The notes below the pieces were generated by a model. The model ran no database searches, was not told where the DNA came from, and saw only the letters and a list, made by a program, of their open reading frames with translations. A stretch of 64,000 nucleotides of DNA from Parietaria judaica (taxonomy: Eukaryota; Streptophyta; Magnoliopsida; Rosales; Urticaceae), in contig OX940866.1 in NCBI GenBank assembly GCA_954871525.1, forward strand, positions 14,097,001 to 14,161,000. The letters are read 5' to 3'. Both the position numbers and the translations under genes were made by a program. The number at the start of each line of letters is the position of its first letter. Position 1 is the stretch's first letter. This document shows, one piece after another, positions 1 to 11,060 of the stretch.

Positions 1-144
1 AACATGTCCAATAGACTATAAAATTATGGATTGATGTGACCTATATTCAACGAAAAAAGAAAAATAAATTAGGGCTTACTTTCTTAGTTTAAGCACTATA
101 TAGAAACATTTATAGTAAGCTGAGAGAATAATTTAACATCTCAG
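1..144 (+). other. 3' end of the P450 intron
   Basis: AT-rich sequence ending in a pyrimidine-rich tract and the AG acceptor at 143-144. The protein frame opens directly after it with the conserved oxygen-binding motif, so it is read as the intron tail. Confidence 0.75.
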
Positions 145-768
145 GACATTTTTCTCGCTGGGAGTGAGACCGCAGCGACTCTCGCAGAGTGGGCGATGCT
201 AGAGATGATGAAGAACCCAAGTATCTTGGAAAAAGCGCAAGCTGAAGTGAGACAAGTGTTCGGAAAACAGGGAAACGTCGACGAACCCGGTCTTCGTGAA
301 CTAAAATTCTTGAAAATGGTAGTCAAAGAAACCCTAAGATTCCACCCTCCAGGTCCTTTTGTAGTTCCCAGAGAAGCTAGAGAGAATTGTGTCATAAACG
401 GATATCACATTCCGGCAAAAACTAGGGTTCTAATCAGCGGATGGGCGATAGGAAGAGACCCTCAGTATTGGGAGGATCCCGAGACATTTTGCCCTGAGAG
501 GTTCATCGATAACTCACTTGATTTCAGAGGGACCAACTTCGAGTTCATACCATTTGGTGCCGGCAGAAGAATTTGTCCCGGGATAGATTTTGCTGTCATG
601 GACGTCGAGCTTCTTCTTGCACATTTGCTGTTTCATTTTGATTGGAACTTCACCAATGGGATCAGCCATGAAAATTTAGACATGAATGAGTGTTTCGGCT
701 TGACTGTGAGAAGAAAAGAGGACCTCTTCTTGATCCCGATTCCTCGTGAATCAAAACCCGTCAAATAA
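145..768 (+). CDS. Cytochrome P450, CYP71-clan, last exon
   Basis: Final exon of a microsomal haem-thiolate monooxygenase. The exon opens after an AG acceptor at 143-144, preceded by a pyrimidine-rich intron tail, and gives 207 residues to the TAA at 766-768. Visible in order: the I-helix oxygen-binding motif AGSET (residues 5-9), the K-helix ExxR inside KETLR (62-65), the PERF motif (117-120), and the haem loop FGAGRRICPG (137-146) with Cys144 as the expected iron ligand. The intron position just before the I-helix oxygen motif is the usual one for CYP71-clan genes, so the membrane anchor and first ~300 residues lie left of the window. The frame is open and every core motif is present, so this half looks functional. 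Subfamily and substrate cannot be read from it; CYP71D- or CYP71BE-like proteins are possible. It is the only host gene recognised here. Confidence 0.9.
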   Translation, partial: DIFLAGSETAATLAEWAMLEMMKNPSILEKAQAEVRQVFGKQGNVDEPGLRELKFLKMVVKETLRFHPPGPFVVPREARENCVINGYHIPAKTRVLISGWAIGRDPQYWEDPETFCPERFIDNSLDFRGTNFEFIPFGAGRRICPGIDFAVMDVELLLAHLLFHFDWNFTNGISHENLDMNECFGLTVRRKEDLFLIPIPRESKPVK

Positions 769-815
769 AGGACTTCGACCGCATTTTACCTTAATATTTT
801 CCTTACCAAGCCAAG

Positions 816-821
816 AATAAA
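816..821 (+). terminator. AATAAA polyadenylation signal of the P450
   Basis: Perfect AATAAA 48 bases after the P450 stop codon, followed by a T-rich stretch. Position and context suit a plant near-upstream element. Confidence 0.5.
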
Positions 822-864
822 TTATGTTATACTTAGTAGTTGTAGCTTGTATTCTTGAAATGTT

Positions 865-916
865 ATCTGAATCCGGCAGGGTACGATCGAGAATTCGAGT
901 ACTGCCGGAATCAGAT
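865..916. repeat. Hairpin in the P450 3' region
   Basis: Inverted repeat with 15-base arms at 865-879 (ATCTGAATCCGGCAG) and 902-916, 14 of 15 pairing, around a 22-base loop. It stands out from the AT-rich surroundings. It could lie in the 3' UTR or be a small MITE remnant. Confidence 0.55.
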
Positions 917-1872
917 GTTGCTTATTTGCTGCTTCTACTTGTTATAGAATATTAAAATGTAAGTGGAATAAGATATGTTGGTTTATCATTTAAAATTAAA
1001 AGTACTTGAATGATTATTGTGTTTCGTGTGTAGAAAATTATAACCCTTGATTGAAACAAAAAAGAGAATCAAACAAAAGATTATAATTATATATTAGAAA
1101 AATCTGAAAAAAAAAATTAAATAAACTACAAGACAAATAAATTCAGAAACGACAAATAAATTTAGAAAAGCAGAAATTGTTATTGCATTATCGATGAAGA
1201 TTGAAGACTTTCTCAAAATGTTTAGAAAAGCCATCATAGATCTCGATAATATATGTATTATATAGGGGAAGAGTATATATCGACGAAAGACTTGGACAAT
1301 CTCGACATGTGATGATGATGTGAGATCTCAGATATAAACAATAAAAAAAAAAAAAAAACTCGTTATATAGTATAAGTTATTCTTACGAGGTTAGCCCATG
1401 TGAAAATCAGAAACATGTTATTAAAAGAGGATTATTAATATAGTGACTTAAATTTACTTTTAATGGTCAAAGTTCTGAATGTTCATTAGTGTATTTTTTG
1501 CGATAAATTTCATCTACTTTTTAAATTGATTTAATAGAATTCGAAGTTGCTGTTAAGACTTGGATATACGTCACTTTCGAAACAGGTGAATTTTAGTTAT
1601 GTTATAACTTAAACTCTATAAAACCATTTGTAAAACCTAATGAAATTTTAATGAGAAAAAAAATGGTAAATATCAAAAACTTTATTTGACCGAAAACAAT
1701 TTAATTACGACACTATAAGACCATGAGTTTAACCTCGAGACCTAACATGTTCATAAGTAATACTGAATGGGGAAACCATATATCTGATGTGTTCAGATCT
1801 AAATAAAACAAAAAAACTTGTATACGGATAAGTTATATTCTTTCTAAGCTTGGACCATGAAGACCAAAAATA
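917..1872. other. Intergenic AT-rich stretch
   Basis: No ORF of interest in any frame. It holds a homopolymer A run near 1344-1360 and otherwise plain AT-rich sequence. Nothing recognised. Confidence 0.6.
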
Positions 1873-2449
1873 GCAGCTGTTAATGCGTAAAAATGGCTTT
1901 AACTTAGAGTCGGATCCAAGGTACGGATCCCGAGTTAGACTCGCAGAACACGTGGATAATTGAATGCTGAGTCAACGCGGGTTGACTGATGATCGTCAAA
2001 GCTGGAGGCGAATCCGTCGTCTTGGATGAGTCTCCGGCTCTTCTTGGCGATCCTTGGCGAACTTCCTTCCTCGGCGAACTCCACGCCGGGACGAAGTCCT
2101 TGGCGATCTCCTCGTCGGGGCGAAGTCCTTGTCCGGGCGAAATCCGGTCTTGATGAAGGTCCGACGTGTTCTTGATGATTCTTCGTGATTTCCCTTCCTT
2201 GGTGAGCTCCTATGGCGAGAGAAGACATGCAAAAAAGGGTAGATCGGGCCCGTGCCCCATCGGTTATGGTTGGGCGAGGCTGCCTACGCATCTCAATTCA
2301 AGAGAATCAGGTCCCACGTAGTTCAGGGTTAGTGATAAACGGAAGGTGAATGACGATGTGATTTGACTCGTCAGAAGTGCCGATGTTGGCGGTGCAGCGG
2401 TGACCCTTGGCTGAATGACGAGGGTATTACCGGCGTGAGATGCTCCTTG

Positions 2450-2585
2450 TCGACCTCGTAGGTGTTGGCGAGCTCGTTGTGGTGAGGGACTTAACCTGGC
2501 AAGGGATGCTCCTTCTTTGTCGAGATCGAGGTGTCCGCGTCCACGCGTTGACCTGGCGAGGGACGCCTTCGTCGACTCGTCGAAC
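2450..2585. repeat. Family-B LTR tandem repeat, about two 69-bp units
   Basis: GGCGAGCTCGTTGTGG-type units separated by GATGCTCCTTCTTTGTCGA. These are the same 69-bp units that occur five times in the second family-B LTR; here fewer than two full units remain. Confidence 0.6.
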
Positions 2586-2736
2586 AACTTTCCCGGCGAG
2601 GCTAAGTCTCAATGCTTGATCTCTTCTTAGACGAGTCTCTTGTGGCGAGCTCCCAGGGCTTCACCAGAAAAGAGGGCGAATTTATAGAGAGAGAAATCTG
2701 GAGAGAGAAGCTCCGGAGGAAGTTGTGAGTGAGTGT

Positions 2737-3419
2737 TGTTGATGTGAATAATCATGACCAACTGTCACAAAGTGATAGCACTCTGATTATGATTAAATAT
2801 GACGATGGATCTTAATTATTCGTGATAAAACCCACTTCGATTAATAATGATGCGAGATAACAATCTAATAAAGGGTTGTGCGATAATAAGGAACTTGTAT
2901 TATTGATTGATTGTAAAGTGAATACAGAGTAGATAACTGATATAATGTATAGAACAAGATGAATATGCTTTAAGTTATTTCGTAGGCTTTATTTATAGCC
3001 TGAATTACAACGTTCGTTTCCTACAATTAGGTAATGGCTAGAAGACTAAGCTGATCCTCCTTCCCTTTTGCTTTGATCACCACGTGTAAAGTTTTGACGA
3101 CGTGATACTTGGTCTTTTTCCACGTGGAGGCTCCTTGGATAGGTCAATAAAGCGGAGTACGCCTATTATCTTGGATCGCTTGGTCTTCGGGAAGGTCTTC
3201 GTGGGCCTGGTCTTCGGGAAGGATGGATTATTGTTGACTAGGCTTCAAAGTGGCCTTTCGATGGGTTGATTGTGCTGGGCTGCTCGTTGGGCTTCCAGAT
3301 TTGTTATGAGGCCCAAATCTTCCAGAATGTTGTGTTTAGGGTATGTCGTTTTGGGGAATATGTGTAGTTCTTCAACTACGACGTCGTTTCTTCATACGAG
3401 ATGAAATCCAGCATCATCA
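2737..3419 (-). repeat. Element A 3' LTR
   Basis: Opens TGTTGATGTG and closes CATCATCA on the plus strand; same length as the LTR at 13027-13709. A minus-strand TATAAATA box lies at 2990-2997. Adjacent to the polypurine tract, so this is the 3' LTR of a reverse element. Confidence 0.9.
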
Positions 3420-3434
3420 GTGAGCCCCCAGTTC
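3420..3434 (-). promoter_or_regulatory. Element A polypurine tract
   Basis: On the minus strand GAACTGGGGGCTCAC directly abuts the 3' LTR, the expected place for plus-strand DNA priming. Confidence 0.75.
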
Positions 3435-3982
3435 ATTAAGTGAATGTCACTTGGTGAACTTTTGTGTCGTTGATGGGTGATAATTTTCATCTTTCTGAAA
3501 ATTCTATTTTCTTTGGATAAATCTCATATTGTCCTTTGAAAATAATTGATTCGAAAAAATCAAATAAATTGGAGGGAAATTTGAGTTTTCTTGGCTCGAA
3601 AAATTATTTGATTTTGAATCGCAACTGACTCAGTTAGACCGAGACTTTTCCTTGTGCATGGCTGGGACACGTGGCGGGACACTATTGGGGTTGCGTGTGA
3701 GATTTGCACTTCGATCCTTCGCCGAGGGTGATGGCCCAATCAGAGAGCTGATTTGACAACGGTCAAGAAGGATTCTTCGTATCCTAACTGACACGTTAAT
3801 CTCGGGCGTGATGGAGTTATTAAAATCCCACAAATCTATCAGTTTATTGCCATCATTCGTAGCTTTGGAGATTGTGCGTTGAGGGATAGGAGATCGTGGT
3901 CTAGCAAGGTGAGGCTTTATAAACCCACTTTTTCTTTTTGTTTCCACTTGTTTTTCTTCTCCTTCTGTCCAAGAACCCGAAA

Positions 3983-6466
3983 ATGTCTACCTCTGGTTCA
4001 AAGGGTGACTCGTTCCAAGCCGATAATTCCCTCTTTATGATTACTCCGGCGTATCTCCAGGAACTCCGGAGCCTGTATAATGTCCCTGATTTTATCGAGA
4101 CAGAGGCTCCGGGCCCGATGGATCGTGCTTTTGATGAGAAGCCGGGGTGGTCATGCGTCTATGAAGCCTTCTTCGAGGCCGGGGTTGAGTTTCCTCTTCC
4201 CGACGTAATCATCGATCTCCTTCAGTACATTGGTTTGGCTCCTGGGCAACTTGTCCTGAACGCCTACCGAAATCTGGTAGCTCTGGGGGTTATGTCTAAA
4301 GAGAAAAGGGTGGTTCTCACTGTTGAGGATCTCGTTCGCCTCTACTTCCCCAAGGGTGCTGGGAAATCCTCGGGGAGGTTTTTCTTGAATGGGAGGCTGG
4401 GAAAAATCCTCACAGGGACCCCCGATGTTCGTGGAGGGTGGACGGAGAGGTTCTTCTTCCTCAGAGATATTCATCCTGAGTCGCCGAAGCCCCCGAGATG
4501 GAGTTTTGGCCCCGGTGGGCCTTGAAGGCTTATTTTAGTGTCTTTTATTCTTTATCATTTTTGCTTTTCCTTACTCTGACTCGTCGAATCTTTTTTGTCT
4601 TTCAATGACCAAGATTGTGGTACCGAAGGCAGATCCGAAGTTCAGAGGGCTCAAAACGACGTTGATCCCGAAGAACGGGGTGGATTGGAACGATTTTCCG
4701 GTCAGCAGGATCCGGATCTCTGGGTATTGGAAGTTCCGGACCGACGCGGACCAAGTGTTATCGGTCCCCCCCTGTCCACTTTAGGTATACCCTTGGTTCT
4801 ACCTCGCAAGAATTTTCCTTCGATATCGCCGAGGTGTTTTTCATCTCGTTTTATTTGTCTCACAGCGCCCCAGGAGTCTATGAAGTCCTCGAGCAGTCAG
4901 CACTCGTCGCCGGATCACCGTAAGGACCCTGCTCAGTACATTCACCATGTTTCATCCGGGACCGATGAGACTCCCGAAGACGCCTCATTGGAGCCGTTGG
5001 TGGCGAAAGCGCAAGAGGCCCAGTCATCTCGATGGGTTAAGGTGGAGGGCGAGGTGGTGCTTGATGCCAAAGCATGTCCTGAGGCGGGCGTTGAAGGGAA
5101 GGTTATTTCTGTGAGGTCGTCGGGTGATGTTGCACCTCGCCAAGAGAAGCGTGATCGTTCCCCCGATCGTGCCGAGGTGAACGTTGCCCCCCCCAAGAGA
5201 GGCAAGGTGAATCCGGAGCGCCAGGCGCCCCGTACGAGGTCAAACCCCCAAGGGTACATCGCGCCTCCTCGTCGACAGGATGAGAAGCTGAAGGCCCCGG
5301 CGGCTCGGGAAGGGAGCAGCAGTCGCTCGGAATCGGGAGATCGCCCGGGCGTTCAAACCATCTCGATTGATTTCGCGAGCTCTCATTCCCTTGCTGACTC
5401 TCCCCGGACTTCTTCGCGCTTCGTGGCCAGCTCGATCCGCCGGGGGCATCCTCTCGACGTGCTCTCGTTGTCGCATGGTAGGGAGTATGAGAAGGCGGCT
5501 CACAACGGCGTGAAGGTAATTCCTGTCTTTCTTGTTGCAGGGATATCATTTTGCCGAGGTGTTTCTCACCTCGGATTTCTTGGTTGTAGTTTCTTACGGC
5601 GATGAACGAGATGGTTCTCACTTATGAGAAAGACATCGCGGCCTTGAAGCTTCAACTTAACGAGGCAGGATCTGATGGGTGCCTAAAGGAGGCTGAGATC
5701 CAGCTTGCTGATTGGGAAAAGGAGGTACGTGATGCCCAGGGAAAGCTTCGTAAGGCCGTGGAGTACTTATATTTGTCGAGGTTGGATGCTGACTTCCAGA
5801 AGGAAACGGCTGAGAAGCTGCAAGCTCAAGTTTCCGAGGAGCGTAGCAAATGTCAGGCTCTCCAGGATGAGGTATCGTCGCTTCGGGCCGAAGTTTCCAG
5901 GGTAGGAGCTTTAGAGCGGAGTCTGAAGACGGCTCGGGAGAGTTTGCTGAAAGCAGCAGAGGAGCTCCAAGAAGCGAAGAGTGAGGTGTTTCGGCGACTC
6001 GGTTTGCCGTGCAGAAGACCTCTGAGAAGCTCAATAAGAAGATTGAACGTCGCAATGACACCATTGCCAAGCTCGGACTTCAACTTGCCAAGTTCACCTC
6101 GGCCGAAGGGTCTCTAGGTAAATGCCTGAATCTCCTTCGTGGTGTTTTCAGAGACGCTACATATGTAGGAGTCTTTGCTGGAGTGATTGTGATGGGTTTC
6201 ATTTCCCAGGTGGTGTTTCATCTCGTGCCGTCGGCTCCGTGTCTTCTCCGGTCTCGAGCCCCACCTCGTCTCTCCCTGCCGTCATCTCGGATGCGGGCCG
6301 CGAACCCGCTCTCTCCGTTCAAGGGAATCGAGAGGAGGTCCCCGAAGCTGCCGTCGGCGTGGATGATACCTTAGGCGTTGGGCTCGGTGGAGACGAGGTT
6401 GTGGGTGATGATCTGGAGGAGGAGGAGGCTGGGGGCCGCAATGCCGACATTGATGAAGAGACTTAA
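3983..6466 (+). CDS. Antisense extra gene of element A, putative gypsy-type transposon protein, spliced
   Basis: Runs opposite to gag-pol between pol and the 3' LTR. Exon 1 starts at ATG 3983 (MSTSGSKGDSF) and carries a domain like the Pfam family of putative gypsy-type transposon proteins (PF04195-like: YEAFFEAGVEFPLPD, then LVLNAYRNL). Exon 2 lies near 4608-4773. Exon 3 is 4866-5515, rich in Ser, Pro and charge. Exon 4 is 5590-6117, a long coiled coil. Exon 5 is 6210-6466, ending in an acidic tail. Exons 3-4 and 4-5 join with matching phases at GT-AG sites, and the 2-3 join also fits in phase. The exon 1-2 border is unresolved, and exon 4 needs one frameshift near 5990. Such antisense ORFs are known in Tat elements; their function is not established. 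Confidence 0.7.
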
Positions 6467-7186
6467 TCAGCTCGGGGGATTCCCCCCTTTTCAGCTTTCT
6501 GTTCTTATGCTTTTCTTTTTACCATGTTTATGACAATCTGCGCCTTTTTTGGTTGGGAGTCAAACCTGGGTGCCTTAGGTTTCCTTTTGGGATTTACACA
6601 CCTTGTTTGGTCAGGAGTCCGACCTGGGTGTTGTCACTTTGTTTCGTCGAGGTGACTTTTGCTGTTGGAATTCTATGTTTTTCCTGGTTCAATAGATTTC
6701 TTTTTTCATCATCCTTTATTTGCTTCTTTGTTTGCCTCGCGTATCCCGGTATTTGATTTGCGTATATTCCCGTGCAACCCGATCGATCGATTCGTAGACG
6801 TTTTCTTTTTGGGTTCTTTCACGTCAGGATGTGAATGTGAGCCTTACTTTGAAATCGAGTCCGAGGAGATTTTTGGGTGTTAATGCGGCCGAGATATATA
6901 GGCTTTAAGGAGGTTTTTTCTCGATGTGCTTGTATGACTCGAGGTGCTTTGATATGTTTGTAAGCACTTTACCTCGTCTTTGCGAGCTTCGATGTTGCTC
7001 TCGAATGTCTAGAGCTGGGTCGTTCCCAGGCTCCCTCTCCGGGGGAAATATAACAAAGAAATATAGGATTTGATCGAGATGTTTATTGAACTTGTGAGGA
7101 ATTGGGCTGTGCCTACGGGAGGCTGCCTACGTACCCGTGTTTACTGGGATCAATCCACTACGTAGTTCGGGATGATATTTATTCTA
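6467..7186. other. Element A spacer between integrase and antisense gene
   Basis: The two convergent coding units end at 6466 (plus) and 7187 (minus). Between them lies T-rich sequence with no supported gene. Confidence 0.6.
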
Positions 7187-7456
7187 TTAAGAATAATATC
7201 TTTTTAGATGTTGGGTGTTCCAACTGCGGAGGACTTTTAGTCCGTCCGAATTGATGAGTCTGTACACGCCGGGTTTAACTATTTCGGACACGATGTATGG
7301 TCCTTCCCAGTTTATACCGAGTTTTCCAGCGTTTAATTCCGAGGTGTTTTGGAACACTTTACGAAGTACTAGGTCTGCTAACTTGAATGAGCGAGGTCGA
7401 ACTTTCGAGTTGTAGTATCTTTCGATTACCCTTTGGTAATTGACGATCCTACTCAA
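7187..7456 (-). pseudogene. Element A integrase C-terminal domain
   Basis: 89 residues ending WNTQHLKRYYS, with the GINWEGPYIVSEIVKPGVYRL core typical of the small beta-barrel end of plant gypsy integrases. It follows the integrase core in a different frame: the linker around 7456-7539 needs at least one frameshift. No chromodomain follows, consistent with Tat. Confidence 0.85.
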
Positions 7457-7538
7457 AGCTCTTTCTCTTCGTTCTTCGATGTAGTCGAAGTTGGTCCTTT
7501 AACATTTCTTCGTTTTCGTCTGGTTGATCCGGACAAAA

Positions 7539-9347
7539 TTATCGTCTCAAGCTTAAAGATTCTGCTTCGGCTGGCACCATCGCCTCGGTTCCGTATACCA
7601 GCGCGAAGGGTGTTTCTCCAGTGGCCCGGCGAGGTGTGGTTCGGTATGCCCAGAGCACCCCGTTTAATTCTTCGGGCCATCTCCCTTTCTTGCTGTCTAA
7701 CCTCTTTTTGATCCCGTCGATTATCGTTCGGTTTGCAACTTCGGAGTGTCCGTTCCCTTGTGGGTATCTTGGGGTCGAGGTGTTAAGAGAGATTCCTTGT
7801 GTGGCGCAGAAATTTTTGAATCGGCTCGAGATAAATTGTGGTCCGTTGTCTGCGATGATCTCCTTTGGGAGTCCATATCTACAGATTATATCCTTCCACA
7901 CGAAATTTTCTGCGTCTACGTCCTTTATGTGCGCGTAGGCCTTGGCCTCTACCCACTTTGTGAAGTAGTCGGTTGCTATTAGCAAGAACCTTGTTAATCC
8001 TTTTGCTGCCGGCATTGGTCCAACGATATCCATCGACCATTTTATGAATGGGTATGGCACCGTGACCGAAGACAATTTTAGTGCGGGTTGCCTAATTGTA
8101 GGCGCGTGCTTTTGACATGCATCACATTTTCGTACGTGTAACTCGCTATCTCTCAGCATTGTGGGCCAGAAGAATCCTTGCCTTTTGGTTTTGTTAGCCA
8201 AGGATCTTCCTACGGAACGGTTTCCGCAACTTCCCTCGTGCATTTCGTGGATGACATTCTTTGCTTCATCCTCCCCCAAGCATTTGAGATACGGTCCGCT
8301 GAAGCTTCGTTTGTACAGTACGTTGTTTATTAGGCAGAATCTCGAGCTTTTGGCTCTCAGTTTTCTGGCCTCTTGTCGATCTCGAGGTGTTTCGTCACCT
8401 CGTAGGAACTTGATTATTGGAGTTCTCCAGTCTTCCGGGCTGAGCTCGATGCTGTGTACTGTCAGGTCAATGATCGGTGCATCTATGGCTTCCACCGGGA
8501 TGATGCGTTTCACCTCGGGGTCCGAGGTAGATGCCAAACCCGCCAATGCATCGGCCTGTGCGTTCTCGCTTCTTGGGATCTGGTCTATCTCGACCTTTTC
8601 AAACATTTTGATCAGTTGGTTTACCACGGATATGTAGGCACTCATTCTTTGATCTTTTTCTTCGTATTCCCCCGCTATCTGGCTCGTAACCAACTTTGAA
8701 TCGGAGTAAACCTTGAGGTTTCGTGCTCCCACTGCTCGCGCTAGCTTGAGGCCGGCGATAAGGGCTTCGTATTCGGCTTTGTTGTTTGAAGCCTTGAAAT
8801 TGAGGCGAAAAGACTGTTCTATCACCTCGCCACTAGGAGTTACGAGGTGAATCCCTACGCCTGATCCGTTTTGGTTTGAAGAACCATCTACTTTCAACGT
8901 CCATGCCTCGTCTGTTGACTCGTTCTCTATTCTCTCGGTGTTTAGCTCTACGACGAAGTCAGCCAAGACTTGCGATTTAGCACATGTCCTTATTTTGTAT
9001 TCGATGTCGAACTCACTGAGCTCCACTGCCCACTTTGTTAACCTTCCGGATTGGTTTGGACTGTGTAGCACCAACCGTAGCGGCTGCAGTGTCATTACCA
9101 TGATTGTGTGTGCCTGGAAATATGGCCTTAATTTTCTTGCCGCCGTGATGAGGGCGAATGACATCTTTTCCATGGTGGGATATCTGGTTTCTGCGTCTTC
9201 GAGTGACTTACTGGTGTAGAAGATGGGCTTCTGATCACCTCGGTCCTCTCTAACGAGTACACTGCTTACCGCGTAGGATGTTACTGCGAGATAGATTAAG
9301 AGCGGTTCGCCGACGATCGGGCTGACCAGTATGGGCGGGGTGGACAA
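7539..9347 (-). CDS. Element A pol: RNase H, archaeal-type RNase H, integrase
   Basis: Uninterrupted frame of 602 residues. Residues 1-130 form the end of the RT-linked RNase H and tether. A second RNase H follows with its four carboxylates D154 (VDGSS), E192 (NKAEYEAL), D216 (YSDSK) and D266 (AQADALA). Next comes the integrase zinc module with H367, H370, C408 and C411, then the integrase core with the DDE triad D440 (SMDIVG), D500 (ADNGPQF) and E536. All catalytic residues are present. The frame continues upstream to RT through one TAG at 9393-9395. The start shown is only the first Met after that stop; the original product was a longer polyprotein. Confidence 0.93.
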   Translation of the reverse strand: MSTPPILVSPIVGEPLLIYLAVTSYAVSSVLVREDRGDQKPIFYTSKSLEDAETRYPTMEKMSFALITAARKLRPYFQAHTIMVMTLQPLRLVLHSPNQSGRLTKWAVELSEFDIEYKIRTCAKSQVLADFVVELNTERIENESTDEAWTLKVDGSSNQNGSGVGIHLVTPSGEVIEQSFRLNFKASNNKAEYEALIAGLKLARAVGARNLKVYSDSKLVTSQIAGEYEEKDQRMSAYISVVNQLIKMFEKVEIDQIPRSENAQADALAGLASTSDPEVKRIIPVEAIDAPIIDLTVHSIELSPEDWRTPIIKFLRGDETPRDRQEARKLRAKSSRFCLINNVLYKRSFSGPYLKCLGEDEAKNVIHEMHEGSCGNRSVGRSLANKTKRQGFFWPTMLRDSELHVRKCDACQKHAPTIRQPALKLSSVTVPYPFIKWSMDIVGPMPAAKGLTRFLLIATDYFTKWVEAKAYAHIKDVDAENFVWKDIICRYGLPKEIIADNGPQFISSRFKNFCATQGISLNTSTPRYPQGNGHSEVANRTIIDGIKKRLDSKKGRWPEELNGVLWAYRTTPRRATGETPFALVYGTEAMVPAEAESLSLRR

Positions 9348-9392
9348 ATACTTTTTCAGCTCTCGGAAAGCTTGTTCGCATTCGTCCGTCCA

Positions 9393-10253
9393 CTAAAACT
9401 TCTTGTTTCCTTTCAGCGTTTTGTAGAAAGGAAGGCACTTGTCGGTCGATCTCGATATGAATCGGTTTAGTGCCGCGATCCGCCCCGTGAGCCTTTGGAC
9501 CTCTTTCACGATGCGAGGTGAGGGCATTTTTAGCAGGGCGTTTATTTGGTCCGGATTCGCCTCTATGCCACGTTGCATGACAAGGTATCCCAGGAACTTT
9601 CCTGAAGACACTCCGAATGAACATTTAGAAGGGTTTAACTTCATTTGGTACTTCTTTAATATCTCGAAGCATTGTTCGAGGTGAGCGATGTGATCTTCCG
9701 AATGTTTGGATTTGACCAGCATGTCGTCTATGTAGACTTCCATGGTTTTTCCGAGATAGTCTGAGAACATTTTATTTACGAGTCTTTGGTAGGTCGCTCC
9801 CGCGTTCTTCAGCCCGAAGGGCATTACCTTGTAGCAATAGATCCCGCGTTCAGTTATGAACGAAGTTTTTTCTTGGTCGTCGGGATGCATCAGGATCTGA
9901 TTATAACATAAAAAGGCGTCCATAAAAGAGAGCAGATCGTGTCCACATGTTGCTTCGACAAGTCTATCGATGTGCGGGAGTGGGAAGCTGTCTTTAGGAC
10001 ATGCTTTATTTAAGTCGGTAAAATCGATGCATACTCTCCATTTTCCGTTCTTCTTTTTTACCACTACTGTATTGGCCAGCCAGTCTGGGTATTTCACCTC
10101 GCGAATTGATCCCGTCTTGAGAAGCCTTTCGACCTCCTCGTTTAGTACTTTGGAACGGTCCGGGGCCAGCTTTCGCCTTTTTTTTTTGATTGGTTTGAAA
10201 TTCGGATCGACGTTGAGTTGATGCGAGATGATTTCCAGATTAATTCCTGGCAT
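9393..10253 (-). CDS. Element A pol: reverse transcriptase
   Basis: 286 residues of gypsy RT, beginning with the MPGINLEIISHQLN lead-in. It carries KKKNGKWRVCIDFTDLNKACPKD, FPLPHIDRLV, the fingers-palm segment FMDAFLCYNQILMH (usual family form FSGYNQ, so two changes), MPFGLKNAGATYQRLV, and the active site YIDDMLVKS with both aspartates. It ends at TAG 9393-9395; the next codon continues the RNase H in the same frame. Upstream the frame reaches back toward 10470, interrupted by further stops. It makes the element's cDNA inside the virus-like particle. Confidence 0.93.
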   Translation of the reverse strand: MPGINLEIISHQLNVDPNFKPIKKKRRKLAPDRSKVLNEEVERLLKTGSIREVKYPDWLANTVVVKKKNGKWRVCIDFTDLNKACPKDSFPLPHIDRLVEATCGHDLLSFMDAFLCYNQILMHPDDQEKTSFITERGIYCYKVMPFGLKNAGATYQRLVNKMFSDYLGKTMEVYIDDMLVKSKHSEDHIAHLEQCFEILKKYQMKLNPSKCSFGVSSGKFLGYLVMQRGIEANPDQINALLKMPSPRIVKEVQRLTGRIAALNRFISRSTDKCLPFYKTLKGNKKF

Positions 10254-10523
10254 ATCCTCGTGGGACCAGGCGAAGCACTCTTTGTTCTTTTTTAAGAACT
10301 TGATGAGCCGTCTGAGGACTTCACCTTTCAGCTCGCTTCCGATCCCGACTGTGTTATCGGGATTATTGTCGTCGATGGGGATTTGTCACACCATTTCGAT
10401 TGTTGGAGACTCGTTGTCTTCATCCGAGGTGTTTTTAACCTCGTTTATTTGTAAATGCGGTAATTTCTATGCTTGATTTACCGTGCTTTGCTTGGCGAGC
10501 AGGAAGCTGTTCATGTAGCATCT

Positions 10524-11060
10524 TCACGCCATGGCCTGGTCACCTCGGATTTCTTTGATTCCCTCATTGCTCGGGAATTGCAAACTCTGGTGATACGTTG
10601 AGGGCACTGCCCTCGTGGTGTGCAGCCATGGTCTTCCTAGGATTGCATTGTAGGGCGACGGGCAATCTATGATCAGGAACTTGGTGGTAGTGTTCACGCC
10701 TCCCGCCATTATGGGGAGTTTAATCTCCCCTATTGTGTTTACGGAGTGACCGCTGAAACCGGTGAGGGGTACTGTTTCCCTGTAGATGTTCTCTGGCCTT
10801 ATTTTCATTTGGCTCAGAGTTGATAGGAAAATTACGTCCGCGGAGCTTCCGTTATCGATGAGAATCCTTTTGGTTTCCCAATTTGCGATGTTGAGGGTTA
10901 CGACTAATGCGTCGTCATGTGGTCCTGCGAGCCCTTGAGCCTCGCTTTCCTTGAATGTGATGAGGGCTTCTGGCCCTTGGAAAATCTGGCGAGGAGCGTC
11001 CGATTGAAGTTTCCGCTGGTGTGCCTTGATCGAGTTGACCGAGGACCTGCAGTACTGAGA
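10524..11060 (-). pseudogene. Element A protease
   Basis: Aspartic protease domain with active site LIDNGSSADVIF (the DNGS form usual in plant Tat elements) and the later ILGRPWLH motif. It begins with the linker NSIKAHQRKLQSD. It is in the same frame as the gag C-terminus and separated from it only by the TGA at 11061-11063, where a glycine codon is expected, so gag-protease was one frame. It ends at a TGA at 10524-10526. Confidence 0.85.

Noticed and set aside
145..768. P450 exon as a pseudogene
   Set aside because: All core motifs are present and the frame is open from acceptor to stop; the truncation is only the window edge.
3983..6466. Antisense gene of element A as an independent host gene
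   Set aside because: It lies strictly inside the retrotransposon, and element C has the same gene in the same place and orientation.
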